Shown piece after piece: positions 15,600 through 23,506 of a stretch of 44,471 nucleotides of DNA. The notes beneath the pieces were generated by a model, which ran no database searches, was not told the origin of the DNA, and was given only the letters and a program-made list of their open reading frames with translations. Position 1 is the first letter of the stretch. Each line of letters begins with the position of its first letter. Position numbers and translations under genes: made by a program. This stretch comes from Candidatus Iainarchaeum sp. (lineage in GTDB: Archaea; Iainarchaeota; Iainarchaeia; Iainarchaeales; JAFCCJ01), in NCBI GenBank assembly GCA_017610305.1, contig JAFCCJ010000003.1, forward strand, positions 1-44,471, written 5' to 3'.

Positions 15600-16252
15600 A
15601 GGGCGGAAAAGAAATATCCGGCATAGTAACCGGGATTAAAAAATTCCTTGGCAAAACCAAACCAATAATATCCTACCAAAATCCGTTCAAGGTCCTAATT
15701 GCAACTGTCCTAAGCGCAAGGACAAGGGATGCAAATACTGCAAAGGCCGCAAAGAGCCTTTTTTCGGAATACAACAACCCTAAAAAATTGGCAAACGCAA
15801 GAACGAAAGATATTGAGAAACTGATAAGGGTGAGTGGTTTTTACAAAACAAAAGCAAAACGAATAAAGGAATTAAGTAATGTGTTGATTATGAATTTTGG
15901 GGGAAAGGTTCCCGATAATTTAGAAGATTTGGTTTCCCTTCCAGGGGTCGGAAGAAAGACGGCGAACTGCGTTCTGTGCTATGCATTCAATATTCCCGCA
16001 ATAGCGGTGGACACGCACGTCCATAGAATTTCCAATCGTTTGGGTTTGGTTAAAACAAAAATCCCCGAGGAAACTGAGAAATCTCTTTTGGAAACACTCA
16101 CAAAGAGATACTGGCTTGACATCAATGAATTAATGGTTAAGTTCGGCCAAAAAATGTGCCTCCCACGTTCCCCGAAATGCGGAAAATGCCCTATCAATTC
16201 TTATTGTGATTATTATGAAAATATTTATTTGCCTGAAAAAGGAGGGGCCTGA
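15596..16252 (+). CDS. nth: Endonuclease III (DNA glycosylase/AP lyase)
   Basis: It excises oxidised pyrimidines. The 218-residue protein has helix-hairpin-helix LPGVGRKTANCV with catalytic K121 and D139 (VDTHVHR), and the [4Fe-4S] loop C188-x6-C195-x2-C198-x5-C204. It overlaps ogg by 4 nt and the following glutaredoxin by 1 nt (TGATG), so the three are probably translated together. Confidence 0.96.
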   Translation: MKGGKEISGIVTGIKKFLGKTKPIISYQNPFKVLIATVLSARTRDANTAKAAKSLFSEYNNPKKLANARTKDIEKLIRVSGFYKTKAKRIKELSNVLIMNFGGKVPDNLEDLVSLPGVGRKTANCVLCYAFNIPAIAVDTHVHRISNRLGLVKTKIPEETEKSLLETLTKRYWLDINELMVKFGQKMCLPRSPKCGKCPINSYCDYYENIYLPEKGGA

Positions 16253-16488
16253 TGATTGAGATATACCAATTAGAAGAGTGCGGTTACTGCAGAATAGTAA
16301 GGGCAAAGCTTGCAGAACTTAGAATAGAATACAAAACCCACGATGTTCCGAGGGATAAAAATGACAGGGATGAAGTCGATAAGATTTCCGGCCAAAGGCT
16401 TGTGCCTGTGCTGGTTGACAGGGAGAATGGCATAGTGCTTTCCGATTCCGAAAAGATAGTTGAATATCTGAAAAAGAATTACGGGTAA
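16252..16488 (+). CDS. Glutaredoxin/GST-N-like protein (CGYC)
   Basis: The 78-residue thioredoxin-fold protein has C10-G-Y-C13 and the cis-proline RLVPVLVDRENG, then SDSEKIVEYLKKNYG, as in the N-terminal domain of glutathione transferases and in glutaredoxin-3-like proteins. It lies inside the base-excision-repair operon directly after the Fe-S enzyme Nth. A role in keeping repair enzymes or their clusters in the right redox state is inference from position only. Confidence 0.85.
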   Translation: MIEIYQLEECGYCRIVRAKLAELRIEYKTHDVPRDKNDRDEVDKISGQRLVPVLVDRENGIVLSDSEKIVEYLKKNYG

Positions 16489-16492
16489 AAAA

Positions 16493-17416
16493 ATGGGAAT
16501 AACTCTGCCAAAACCCCTGGAAGAAAGAATGCAAAAACTGCTTGGTAAGGACTTTTTGCAGTTTATTGACGCAATCCAGGATAAGCCAGTTAGGGCAATA
16601 AGGCACAACACCCTAAAATGCGGCAAAAGTGAAATGCTAAAGGAACTTTCTTTGGAGGGGATAACCGCAAAATCATTTCCTGCAATAAAAGGCGCATTCC
16701 TTGTGCAGGAAGGCGTTAGGTTTAGCGAACTTGATTCCCATAAAAATGGACTTTATTTTGTGCAGGACCTTGCTTCAATGCTCCCCCCGATAATACTCAA
16801 ACCCGTCCCTGGCGAAAGGGCACTTGACCTTGCCGCCGCACCAGGGGCAAAGGCAACCCAAATTGCGGCGATGATGGAAAACAAAGGAATACTCTTTGCG
16901 GTGGAATCAAACAGGAACAGGATGAATTCACTTAGATTCAACATTAAAAAATACAGGGTAACCAATACGCTTGCAGTTTCCGGAAATTTCCTGGCCCAAA
17001 AATTTCCTGAAAAATTCGATAGGATTCTTGCGGATGTTCCCTGTTCGGGGGAAGGAATAATCGCAAAGGATAAGGCAGTTCTTAAAATCTGGAGTGAAAA
17101 AAGAATCAAAAAAAATGCAAAGCTGCAGAAAAAGCTGCTGCTGAAAGGATTCTCGTTTTTGAAAAAAGGAGGGACACTTGTTTACTCCACCTGCACCTAT
17201 GCCCCTGAGGAAAATGAGGAAGTTATACAGCATTTGATTGACAAAAGCGAGGATGTGGTAATTGAAAGGATTTCGTTAAAAGATTTAAATTTCCACAAAG
17301 GGCTCGCCAAATGGAGGGACAAAAAATTTACTTCCGACATGAAAAACTGCGCAAGAATTTATCCGATGGATTTCAATTCCGAGGGCTTTTTCATCGCGAA
17401 AATTTCCAGGAAATAA
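16493..17416 (+). CDS. NOL1/NOP2/Sun-family RNA m5C methyltransferase
   Basis: It methylates cytosine-5 in tRNA or rRNA using S-adenosylmethionine. The 307-residue protein has an N-terminal RNA-binding part with RHNTLK, SAM motif I DLAAAPGAKATQ (112-123), motif IV DVPCSGEG with C184, and motif VI YSTCTYAPEENE with catalytic C234. No PUA domain is seen at the C-terminus. It is the last gene of the ogg operon, 4 nt after the glutaredoxin. Whether the target is tRNA or rRNA cannot be told from this sequence. Confidence 0.93.
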   Translation: MGITLPKPLEERMQKLLGKDFLQFIDAIQDKPVRAIRHNTLKCGKSEMLKELSLEGITAKSFPAIKGAFLVQEGVRFSELDSHKNGLYFVQDLASMLPPIILKPVPGERALDLAAAPGAKATQIAAMMENKGILFAVESNRNRMNSLRFNIKKYRVTNTLAVSGNFLAQKFPEKFDRILADVPCSGEGIIAKDKAVLKIWSEKRIKKNAKLQKKLLLKGFSFLKKGGTLVYSTCTYAPEENEEVIQHLIDKSEDVVIERISLKDLNFHKGLAKWRDKKFTSDMKNCARIYPMDFNSEGFFIAKISRK

Positions 17417-17830
17417 CTATTTATTTTTCAGGATTTTTTTGATTTCAGTTAAATCTGCCTGAATTTCCCCAATTTCCCTCTCGGCTTTTCTGTTGATATA
17501 GTAGTCCCTTTCGGCCTTTGTCCTGTCCCTATGCATCTGCCTGTTCTGGCTCATGAGTATTACTGGCGCCTGTATTGCCGCAAGGCAGGAGAGAGCTAAA
17601 TTAAGCAGGATAAAAGGAAAGGGGTCAAATGCATTTTCATTGGTCAGATAAAATATATTTATTGCCATCCAGACAATAAGAAAAAAGAAAAATATCAGGA
17701 TAAAGGTCCAGCTTCCACCGAACTCCGCAATGGCATCTGCAGCTTTCTGGCCAAGTGTCCGTTTCTCCCTGGCAGGATGGTCCAAATCAATGTAATGGTG
17801 CTTCCCAGTATCCTTTGGCTTTTGGTTCAT
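17417..17830 (-). CDS. DUF1003 membrane protein
   Basis: The 137-residue protein has the DUF1003 signature: ADAIAEFGGSWTFI leading into two transmembrane helices (about 40-61 and 71-92), then SQNRQMHRDRTKAERDYYIN and a charged coiled-coil tail. The family is widespread, and its function is not established. The gene ends exactly where the methyltransferase gene on the other strand ends. A TATTTAAATA element about 33 nt upstream of ATG suggests a leaderless transcript. Confidence 0.9.
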   Translation of the reverse strand: MNQKPKDTGKHHYIDLDHPAREKRTLGQKAADAIAEFGGSWTFILIFFFFLIVWMAINIFYLTNENAFDPFPFILLNLALSCLAAIQAPVILMSQNRQMHRDRTKAERDYYINRKAEREIGEIQADLTEIKKILKNK

Positions 17831-17879
17831 AAAATCTATTATATTAACCCTTGCTCTTATTTAAATATTTCCTCAGGCC

Positions 17880-18827
17880 CTAAATATCTTCAATCCCATT
17901 TTCCGTAACCCGGTATATCGCCTCACCATCAGGAAGTGACGGTGAATCCACAAGCTTTGCAACCCTCTTGTCCTCCCTGCTCTTTCTCAGATAGAGCCTG
18001 GTTTTTGATGCATGCCCGACAATATTTCCCCCAATTGGCGCAGTAGGGTCGCCGAACAGAATGTCCGGCCTTGACATCACTTGGTTGGTTACGAGAACCG
18101 CAACATTATTCATCTCTGCAAGCTTCTGCAATGTTCTCATATGCAGGTTAAGCTTCTGCTGCCTGTCAGCCAATTTTCCCCGTCCTGGGAATTCAGACCT
18201 GAACTGGGCAGTTAAGGAGTCAACAATAACAAGCTTGATATTCTTCTCATTCACCATTTCAGCCGCCTTGTCTGCCAGCAGCATTTGATGGTCGGCATTA
18301 TAGGCACGCGCAACGAAGATATTTTTCAACACTTCCTCCGGCTTAAGCCCCTGCTTTTTTGCAACCTGCACTATCCTTTCAGGCCTGAAGGAATTTTCTG
18401 AATCAATGTAAAGGACATTCCCGCCCAACCCCCCCTTTTCAACAGGAAGCTGCGTAGTCACCGCAGTCTGAAAGCACCACTGGCTTTTTCCTGAAGCCAT
18501 CTTTCCGTAAATTTCAGTAATTGACTGGGTTTCTATTCCCCCGCCAATAAGGGTATCAACCTCTTTAGAGCCTGTTGTTATTCTTCCAACAGTTTTTCTC
18601 CTTTCCGCCAGCTTATCGGCCGACTCAAAACCCATCTCAAGCGCATCTCTTGCGGCTTTTATGGCTTTTTCTCCAGTCCCATCCCCTAAACCAGCAATCT
18701 CCTTTAATTCCATTGGAGACGCTACCGCAACATTCTCCAAAGATTTATATCCTGCAGAAAATAGTTTTTCGGCCGCGGCCGGACCCACACCAGGCAAATC
18801 CTTAACTTCAGTAATCTTCTTTCCCAT
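17880..18827 (-). CDS. radA: DNA repair and recombination protein RadA
   Basis: It is the archaeal Rad51/RecA recombinase. The 315-residue protein has an N-terminal helix-hairpin-helix domain (LPGVGPAAAEKLFSAGY), polymerisation motif FESA (67-70), Walker A GKMASGKS (108-115), Walker B LVIVDS, and the L2 region ending GGNIVGHASKTRLYLRKS. The Walker A is GKMASGKS, not the common GEFGSGKT, which leaves the P-loop Gly-Lys-Ser intact. ATG at 18827 is fixed by AGGAGGAGAT just upstream and by the family's N-terminus; the frame stays open to 18899 but that part is leader. A structured leader precedes it. Confidence 0.96.
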   Translation of the reverse strand: MGKKITEVKDLPGVGPAAAEKLFSAGYKSLENVAVASPMELKEIAGLGDGTGEKAIKAARDALEMGFESADKLAERRKTVGRITTGSKEVDTLIGGGIETQSITEIYGKMASGKSQWCFQTAVTTQLPVEKGGLGGNVLYIDSENSFRPERIVQVAKKQGLKPEEVLKNIFVARAYNADHQMLLADKAAEMVNEKNIKLVIVDSLTAQFRSEFPGRGKLADRQQKLNLHMRTLQKLAEMNNVAVLVTNQVMSRPDILFGDPTAPIGGNIVGHASKTRLYLRKSREDKRVAKLVDSPSLPDGEAIYRVTENGIEDI

Positions 18828-18899
18828 ATTATCTCCTCCTGTGAAGGTCGGTGTTTGGGGAACACCTTTTGAGATAGGTTTCCCCCTGACTGCCTTCAC
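18828..18899 (-). promoter_or_regulatory. radA 5' leader with competing hairpins
   Basis: In the RNA, GTGAAGG at the 5' end (18899-18893) pairs with CCTTCAC (18847-18841) directly before the AGGAGG Shine-Dalgarno. Inside it, GGTGTT (18866-18861) pairs with AACACC (18855-18850). A competing stem, GGGGAAACC (18885-18877) with GGTGTTCCCC (18866-18857, one bulged G), uses the same bases and cannot coexist with it. Confidence 0.5.
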
Positions 18900-18921
18900 T
18901 CATACTAATTAGATTCAGCCC

Positions 18922-18929
18922 TTTATAAA
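18922..18929 (-). promoter_or_regulatory. TATA box of radA
   Basis: TTTATAAA lies about 26 nt before 18900, which places the transcript start at the outer stem of the leader. Confidence 0.55.
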
Positions 18930-18945
18930 TAGTTTTGGAGGTGGG

Positions 18946-19042
18946 TTTCCGGTGCGAAACCCCTATCCGGGTTTACGGGGCCATCCCTGCTTTGCATCCT
19001 GTTGGGCGCACGCAGGGATATTGCTCGGGCTTCGCCCTCGCT
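18946..19042 (+). repeat. Fourth copy of the hairpin-trailer element, without a tRNA
   Basis: After TTTCCGGTGCG (18946-18956) comes AAACCCCTATCCGGGTTT (18957-18974), nearly the same as the first hairpin behind tRNA-Gly(UCC). A CCCTGC...GCAGGG stem follows, then ATTGCTCGGGCTTCGCCCTCGC, which matches the end of the trailers behind tRNA-Gly(CCC) and tRNA-Gly(GCC). No tRNA can be folded upstream. It lies just before the promoter of the next gene. Confidence 0.7.
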
Positions 19043-19079
19043 AAAACTTTAAATACCAGTTTGGACTTATTTGTGTCAA

Positions 19080-19403
19080 ATGAAGAAAGAATTTTTTATC
19101 CTCAAATCTTTCCTGAAGATATTTGTGATTTTAATTGCAGTGATTATCGGGGCAATCGTAATTATTACTATGCTGACAACTATCCCTGATGTCCCGGAAG
19201 ATATGAAAATACTCGCCAATGCTAAAATCGAATGTTTAAATCAATATTACGACGAGGCCTCCTGTAAAGCAGATGCTGATGGGTTTGGTAATTTTGGTGG
19301 CGACAAATGGAAGATTGCCTGTTGCTGGTATGTTGAAGAAGAAGCGTGTTTTGCCAAAAAATATTATGGGGAAACAATTCCTTCTCCTCTTGAGAACTGC
19401 TAA
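19080..19403 (+). CDS. Small membrane-anchored Cys-rich exported protein
   Basis: I do not recognise the family. The 107-residue protein starts with two Lys and has one long hydrophobic helix (about 11-34), then a soluble part of about 70 residues with six Cys (52, 62, 81, 82, 90, 107), including a CCW pair and a C-terminal Cys. This spacing suggests disulfides formed outside the cell, for which the two DsbA-like proteins in this window could serve. A TTTAAATA element about 28 nt before ATG supports a leaderless mRNA and this start. Its end touches the end of the RPA gene. Confidence 0.7.
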   Translation: MKKEFFILKSFLKIFVILIAVIIGAIVIITMLTTIPDVPEDMKILANAKIECLNQYYDEASCKADADGFGNFGGDKWKIACCWYVEEEACFAKKYYGETIPSPLENC

Positions 19404-20702
19404 TTACCCAATCCTACTAACAACAACCTCATCATCACCATACATATTTTTCTTTACCCTGCCAATAATTGTAATTTCCTTCTCCTTTAATTTCGGCAGT
19501 AATTCCTCAACAATATCCTCAGGGTTTTTCCTTTCAAGTAGCTCCCTGAACTCATTGTTATCCAAACCCAGCAATTTCTCCCCATCCCCGCCAAAACCAA
19601 CAACCCCGATGCTTGCGGTGTCGTCTTCAACCTCCACCTTAACCAATGCCTTCTTTTTTGGAGTTTTAACCTCTCCACACTTATCGCAAATGAAATTCTC
19701 CCCCAACGAAGAAACAGATTTCCCGCACTTATCGCAAACAAGATAATGCAGTTTCCCGGCTCGAATTTCAGAAATCTTTCCGATGATTTTAACCATCTCA
19801 TTTCCCACAATCTGGTTAATTTTCTTCCCCTCCACCTCTTCAGCACACAATTCCGCCAGGGCAGGCATTTCCCTTTTCGGGTTTTTCAGAATCCTCGCCT
19901 TCCAGCCCAAATTCAATTCAACCCCCTGCAGCCCTTCCTTTGCATAGGCCCCCTCGATTTTTATCAAATCGCCGACATTCAATTCCCTCAACACATCCAC
20001 CATCTCATTCCAAACAGCGGCCCTGCACCTTCCCTTTTCATCGGCAAGCATAAAATTCCCGACCTTTCCTGAACCCTTTTCAGAACTGAACTCCCTGGCC
20101 TCAAAGATTGCGGCAATCCTTGCAACAACATCAACATCCCCCAAACCCACAACCAATTCATTTAGCTTTAAACTTTTTGATTCAAGTTCGGCAAGTTCCA
20201 TCTTCTGCTTCTCATCCAGCAACAATTGCCCGCCCCGCCCCAAATTCAGCTGCAGTTTATCATTGAATGATTTAGTATAACATCCCTTCAGCATAATTGT
20301 GGAGCCGCGCTCAATCTTAAGGTCATTTAATTTATCCACATCATCATTCCAGATGGTTAATCTCATTTCCCCGGAATCGTCATCTATGATAAGGCTGCAT
20401 AATTTTCCTGTTTTCCCGTCCTTCTCAAAACTCTTCGGCTGGAAAATCTGCTTTGCCCTGACAATTAGCGAGATGCCGTTCATCCCCTCTTCCAGATCAG
20501 AAATTTTCTTCCCCTTGCTGCTGCCTTCAGAAAGCCCAATCCCCATCTCTTTTGCAACCATAAATGCCGCGCCCTGCTCGCTCAGCAAACCGGAGAATTT
20601 TTCCATCTTTTCGGAGATTTTTTCTTCTGCCTCTTCCTTACTTTTGCCTGCAGAAACAATCTTTTGGATAATCTCCTCTTTTGATTCAAGTGAAGGGTTC
20701 AT
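19404..20702 (-). CDS. Replication protein A, large subunit (OB-fold ssDNA-binding)
   Basis: The 432-residue single-stranded-DNA-binding protein has an N-terminal helical segment (about 1-50), two or more OB folds with recurring segments SGEMRLTIWNDD and KGRCRAAVWNEM, and a zinc finger with two CDKCG knuckles (about residues 335-355). A C-terminal OB-like region follows. This is the euryarchaeal RPA41-like layout. It coats ssDNA in replication and repair and would work with RadA, encoded nearby. The ATG is preceded by TTGAT. A single-OB relative lies at 30016. Confidence 0.9.
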   Translation of the reverse strand: MNPSLESKEEIIQKIVSAGKSKEEAEEKISEKMEKFSGLLSEQGAAFMVAKEMGIGLSEGSSKGKKISDLEEGMNGISLIVRAKQIFQPKSFEKDGKTGKLCSLIIDDDSGEMRLTIWNDDVDKLNDLKIERGSTIMLKGCYTKSFNDKLQLNLGRGGQLLLDEKQKMELAELESKSLKLNELVVGLGDVDVVARIAAIFEAREFSSEKGSGKVGNFMLADEKGRCRAAVWNEMVDVLRELNVGDLIKIEGAYAKEGLQGVELNLGWKARILKNPKREMPALAELCAEEVEGKKINQIVGNEMVKIIGKISEIRAGKLHYLVCDKCGKSVSSLGENFICDKCGEVKTPKKKALVKVEVEDDTASIGVVGFGGDGEKLLGLDNNEFRELLERKNPEDIVEELLPKLKEKEITIIGRVKKNMYGDDEVVVSRIG

Positions 20703-20824
20703 TTTTAATCAACAGCCTGAAATATTTTGAAACTGAAATATTCTAAAGGGGGTATGTTATGTAGAAGTTATTCCCTTAACAAGCTTTTTAAGATATTTCG
20801 CCCTCTCTTTTTGAGTGATTTTGC

Positions 20825-21475
20825 TTGTTTGAGGAGGTTTTTCCCAATTTATTTGCTTTTTACGCAACCGATTACAGTGCGAATTCCTACCTTTTAGTGG
20901 GCAAAAAGACGGTTTTAATAGACACAGGGTTAAAATCAGGGGGGCCTGCATTAAAGGATTCTTTAGCAGCTGTTGGATTTGCGCCTGAGGACATCGATTC
21001 GCTACTCCTAACACACGGCCATTCTGACCATTTTGGCGCCTCATATCTCTTTCCAAATGCCGAGATATATATGCACAAATTTGATGCCACCTATGTGAAT
21101 ATCAAGGACGTAATATTCACTGCCTCGGCAAGGCTCAATAACCTTTATTTTCCCAGAATCACCAAAAATTATGAAATTGATTCCCTTATTGATGTGGCCC
21201 CCTTTAAACTGAGGGTTATAAGCACTCCAGGGCATACTAAGGGAAGTATCTGCCTGTATGAGGAAAAAAGCAAATTCCTTTTCAGCGGGGACACCATTTT
21301 CAGCGGTTCTGTGGGCAGGCATGACCTCCCCAGCGGAAGCAAATTAGAGCTTATTGATTCCTTAAAAAGGCTGCAAAAACTGGATTTTGACTATCTTTTC
21401 CCAGGCCATGGATTAATGCTAAAAGAGGGGCAGGAAGAGAACATTAAAATGGGGATTGAGCTGCTTTCCCAGTGA
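20825..21475 (+). CDS. Metallo-beta-lactamase-fold hydrolase, glyoxalase II-like
   Basis: The 216-residue protein has the metal motif THGHSDH (63-69), a later His in STPGHTKGS, an Asp in FSGDTIF and a final His in FPGHG, the full binuclear metal set. It resembles glyoxalase II and related thioester hydrolases; the substrate is unknown. The start TTG at 20825 is supported by an AGTGAT Shine-Dalgarno a few bases upstream and a TTTTTAAGATA element about 35 nt upstream. The stop lies just before the promoter of the GGGP synthase gene. Confidence 0.88.
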   Translation: MFEEVFPNLFAFYATDYSANSYLLVGKKTVLIDTGLKSGGPALKDSLAAVGFAPEDIDSLLLTHGHSDHFGASYLFPNAEIYMHKFDATYVNIKDVIFTASARLNNLYFPRITKNYEIDSLIDVAPFKLRVISTPGHTKGSICLYEEKSKFLFSGDTIFSGSVGRHDLPSGSKLELIDSLKRLQKLDFDYLFPGHGLMLKEGQEENIKMGIELLSQ

Positions 21476-21525
21476 TAAGGATTTTTATAAATCTATCCTA
21501 CCAAATAATATTGAAGGTAATCTAT

Positions 21526-22314
21526 ATGACGAAGCATTTTGGGCAGTTCTATAAGAGAATGGTGGATGACATTTCCGAACTTGGAGGATTAACCTTTTTG
21601 GTTATTGATCCCCCAAACCAGTCGCCAGAGATAGCCGGCAGGACAGCAAAACTCGCTGAAGAGGTTGGCGTAAACGCAATTGCGGTCGGGGGAAGTGTTG
21701 GTGCCCAGGGGGAATTATTGGATGGGACAATTTTACAGATAAAAGAAAATTCTTCGCTTCCTGTTGTGCTTTTCCCTGGAAACATTGCAACCATTTCCAA
21801 ACATGCAGATGCAATTTATTTTATGTCAATGCTGAATTCGCTTGACCCCTATTACATTTCCGGCGCGCAGACAGTTTCCTCAATGCCGATAAAAAGATTG
21901 GGCCTTGAGCCAATCCCGACCTCATACATAATAGTTGAACCTGGAAGGGCAGTTGGCTGGGTTGGAAGGGCGAAAATAATTCCCCGGGAACTTCCCTATC
22001 TTGCGGCAGCAACTGCTTTGGCCGGGGAGTTTATGGGAGCGCATACTTGTATTTTGGAGGCAGGCGGAGGAGCACCCTCTCCGGCACCTATTGAGATGGT
22101 GAAAATGGTAAAGGACACAATCAACATACCCTTAATTGTCGCAGGCGGGGTAAGGAATGAGAAGTATGCCTATGATACAATAAGGGCGGGTGCTGATGTA
22201 ATCCATGTTGGAACCGCAATTGAGGAAACAAGTTCTGATTTAAAAGCCGCAAAATCCAAACTCACAAAAATAACCTCCGCAGTCAAAAAGGCGGGGAAAG
22301 AAAAGTTGAAGTAA
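21526..22314 (+). CDS. Geranylgeranylglyceryl phosphate synthase
   Basis: It joins sn-glycerol-1-phosphate to geranylgeranyl diphosphate, the first committed step to archaeal ether lipids. The 262-residue protein shows the family motifs: FLVIDPPNQ, VGGSVGAQG, VVLFPGN, FMSMLNS, SYIIVEPGRAVGWVG, LEAGGGAP and LIVAGGVRN. I start it at ATG 21526, since GAAGGT and a TTTATAAAT promoter element lie between it and the upstream gene; the frame is open further upstream, but that would pass through the promoter. It works downstream of the GGPP synthase at 1176. Confidence 0.95.
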   Translation: MTKHFGQFYKRMVDDISELGGLTFLVIDPPNQSPEIAGRTAKLAEEVGVNAIAVGGSVGAQGELLDGTILQIKENSSLPVVLFPGNIATISKHADAIYFMSMLNSLDPYYISGAQTVSSMPIKRLGLEPIPTSYIIVEPGRAVGWVGRAKIIPRELPYLAAATALAGEFMGAHTCILEAGGGAPSPAPIEMVKMVKDTINIPLIVAGGVRNEKYAYDTIRAGADVIHVGTAIEETSSDLKAAKSKLTKITSAVKKAGKEKLK

Positions 22315-22323
22315 CTCTGATTT

Positions 22324-22533
22324 TTATTTTTGCCTTTGTTCAAGCCAACTTTTTAAATGAGGCACATTCCTAAAACGAAATTCTGAAGCAACAGATCGTA
22401 ATGTTTGTGGAGAAGGATTTTTACCAAGAGATTTTAAAATTTGAGACATATTTCTAGTTCCCCTAGAACCATACCTTGCAATAAAAGCTGCCTGAGTGCC
22501 AGTTGTTGGTTTTTTTCTCTGAAGCAATCCCAT
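22324..22533 (-). CDS. Small basic hypothetical protein
   Basis: I do not recognise it. The product is 69 residues, rich in Arg, Lys, Gln and Ser, with no membrane helix or Cys, and ends in RNVPHLKSWLEQRQK. Two adjacent ATG codons (22536 and 22533) follow GGGTGA; the second has the better spacing. Its start overlaps the stop of the epimerase gene, so the two are coupled. The charge suggests nucleic-acid binding, but that is a guess. Confidence 0.55.
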   Translation of the reverse strand: MGLLQRKKPTTGTQAAFIARYGSRGTRNMSQILKSLGKNPSPQTLRSVASEFRFRNVPHLKSWLEQRQK

Positions 22534-22538
22534 CATTT

Positions 22539-23453
22539 TCACCCAATTAATTTCTCCTCTTTCATCTCTTTAAGCATTTCCTTTATTCCCTGCTCGGTGG
22601 AGTACTTCGGTTTCCAGCCCAGTTTTTTGATTTTTTCGATTGAATAGTTTCTCTCCCTGACAACCCTTTTCACATGTGCAGGGGTGAGTATTGTTTTCCC
22701 GCCCAGGATTTTTGATTTCAGCAATGAGAAATATGAAAGTATTTTGGCAACAGGGTAGGGAATGCTCCCAACAGTTTTCTTAATTCCCAGTTCCTGGTAA
22801 ATTATTTCATAAACCGCCCTCAATTTCTTCCCCCCGTCCTCGGCAACAATGTAAATCTCGCCGCTGCTTTCCTCCCTGTCAATGGCAAAAGCAATTGCGC
22901 TGACCAAATCATTCACATATATCATTTGCCATGAATTCTTTCCGCCCCCGACCAAGGGAAAGCCGCGCTGTATAAATCTCACAATTTTCCTCCAGTATTT
23001 GTTGTTCCCGTAAACAAGAGCGCTACGCAGAACCATCACAGGCATAATTTCCTGATAACTTAAAACCGCCTTTTCGGCCTTGGCCTTGCTTTCCTCATAT
23101 TTTGTTTCAGGATTCACAGGAGTTTTCTCATTTGCCCGCCCCTTTAATTTTCCCATCACTCCGCAGGAGGAAAGATGAATAAATTTGCCAACCCCTGCCT
23201 TTGTGCTTGCCTCGAGAAAATTTTTCGTCCCATCAACATTTATTGAAAACAAGTCAGGTGAATTTTCATCCAGTTCTGCGGCAAGGTGAACCACTGCATC
23301 AATGCCCTTTACAGCTTCCCTTGCCTGTTTGGCGTCCCTAACATCCATTTCAAGCTCGCGGGAAAATTCCTTAATTTTGTGCCCCTTCTTATTCAGTGCC
23401 ACAACCAGCCTTTTTCCCACAAAGCCCCCTGAACCGGTGATTAAAACATTCAT
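22539..23453 (-). CDS. NAD-dependent epimerase/dehydratase (extended SDR)
   Basis: The 304-residue extended short-chain dehydrogenase/reductase has Rossmann loop GSGGFVG (7-13), acidic site MDVRD, VVHLAAE, catalytic Ser in HLSSCG, and a Y-x3-K pair in KYEESKAKAE. The C-terminal half is substrate-binding. It resembles nucleotide-sugar epimerases and 3-beta-HSD-like enzymes, so the substrate is open. An AT-rich box (CTTTTAATAAG) 25 nt from the ATG suggests a leaderless mRNA and seems shared with the divergent rtcA-like gene. Confidence 0.88.
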   Translation of the reverse strand: MNVLITGSGGFVGKRLVVALNKKGHKIKEFSRELEMDVRDAKQAREAVKGIDAVVHLAAELDENSPDLFSINVDGTKNFLEASTKAGVGKFIHLSSCGVMGKLKGRANEKTPVNPETKYEESKAKAEKAVLSYQEIMPVMVLRSALVYGNNKYWRKIVRFIQRGFPLVGGGKNSWQMIYVNDLVSAIAFAIDREESSGEIYIVAEDGGKKLRAVYEIIYQELGIKKTVGSIPYPVAKILSYFSLLKSKILGGKTILTPAHVKRVVRERNYSIEKIKKLGWKPKYSTEQGIKEMLKEMKEEKLIG

Positions 23454-23472
23454 ACATTTCTTTGGATTGAAT

Positions 23473-23483
23473 CTTATTAAAAG
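23473..23483. promoter_or_regulatory. Symmetric AT box shared by epimerase and RtcA-like genes
   Basis: CTTATTAAAAG lies 25 nt from the epimerase ATG (23453) and 29 nt from the rtcA ATG (23507). It reads as a TATA element on both strands, and the 53-bp gap holds no other candidate. Confidence 0.5.
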
Positions 23484-23506
23484 CTTTTTTTGTCGAAGGA
23501 ATTAAT

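Noticed and set aside
18828-18899. A 24-residue N-terminal extension of RadA
   Set aside because: A strong AGGAGG lies 6-8 nt before ATG 18827, and the RadA family N-terminus matches from there. The upstream part folds as leader RNA.
18940-18975. A possible degenerate tRNA before the orphan hairpin element
   Set aside because: GGTGCGAAACC resembles a T-loop, but no acceptor, D-arm or anticodon arm can be built around it.
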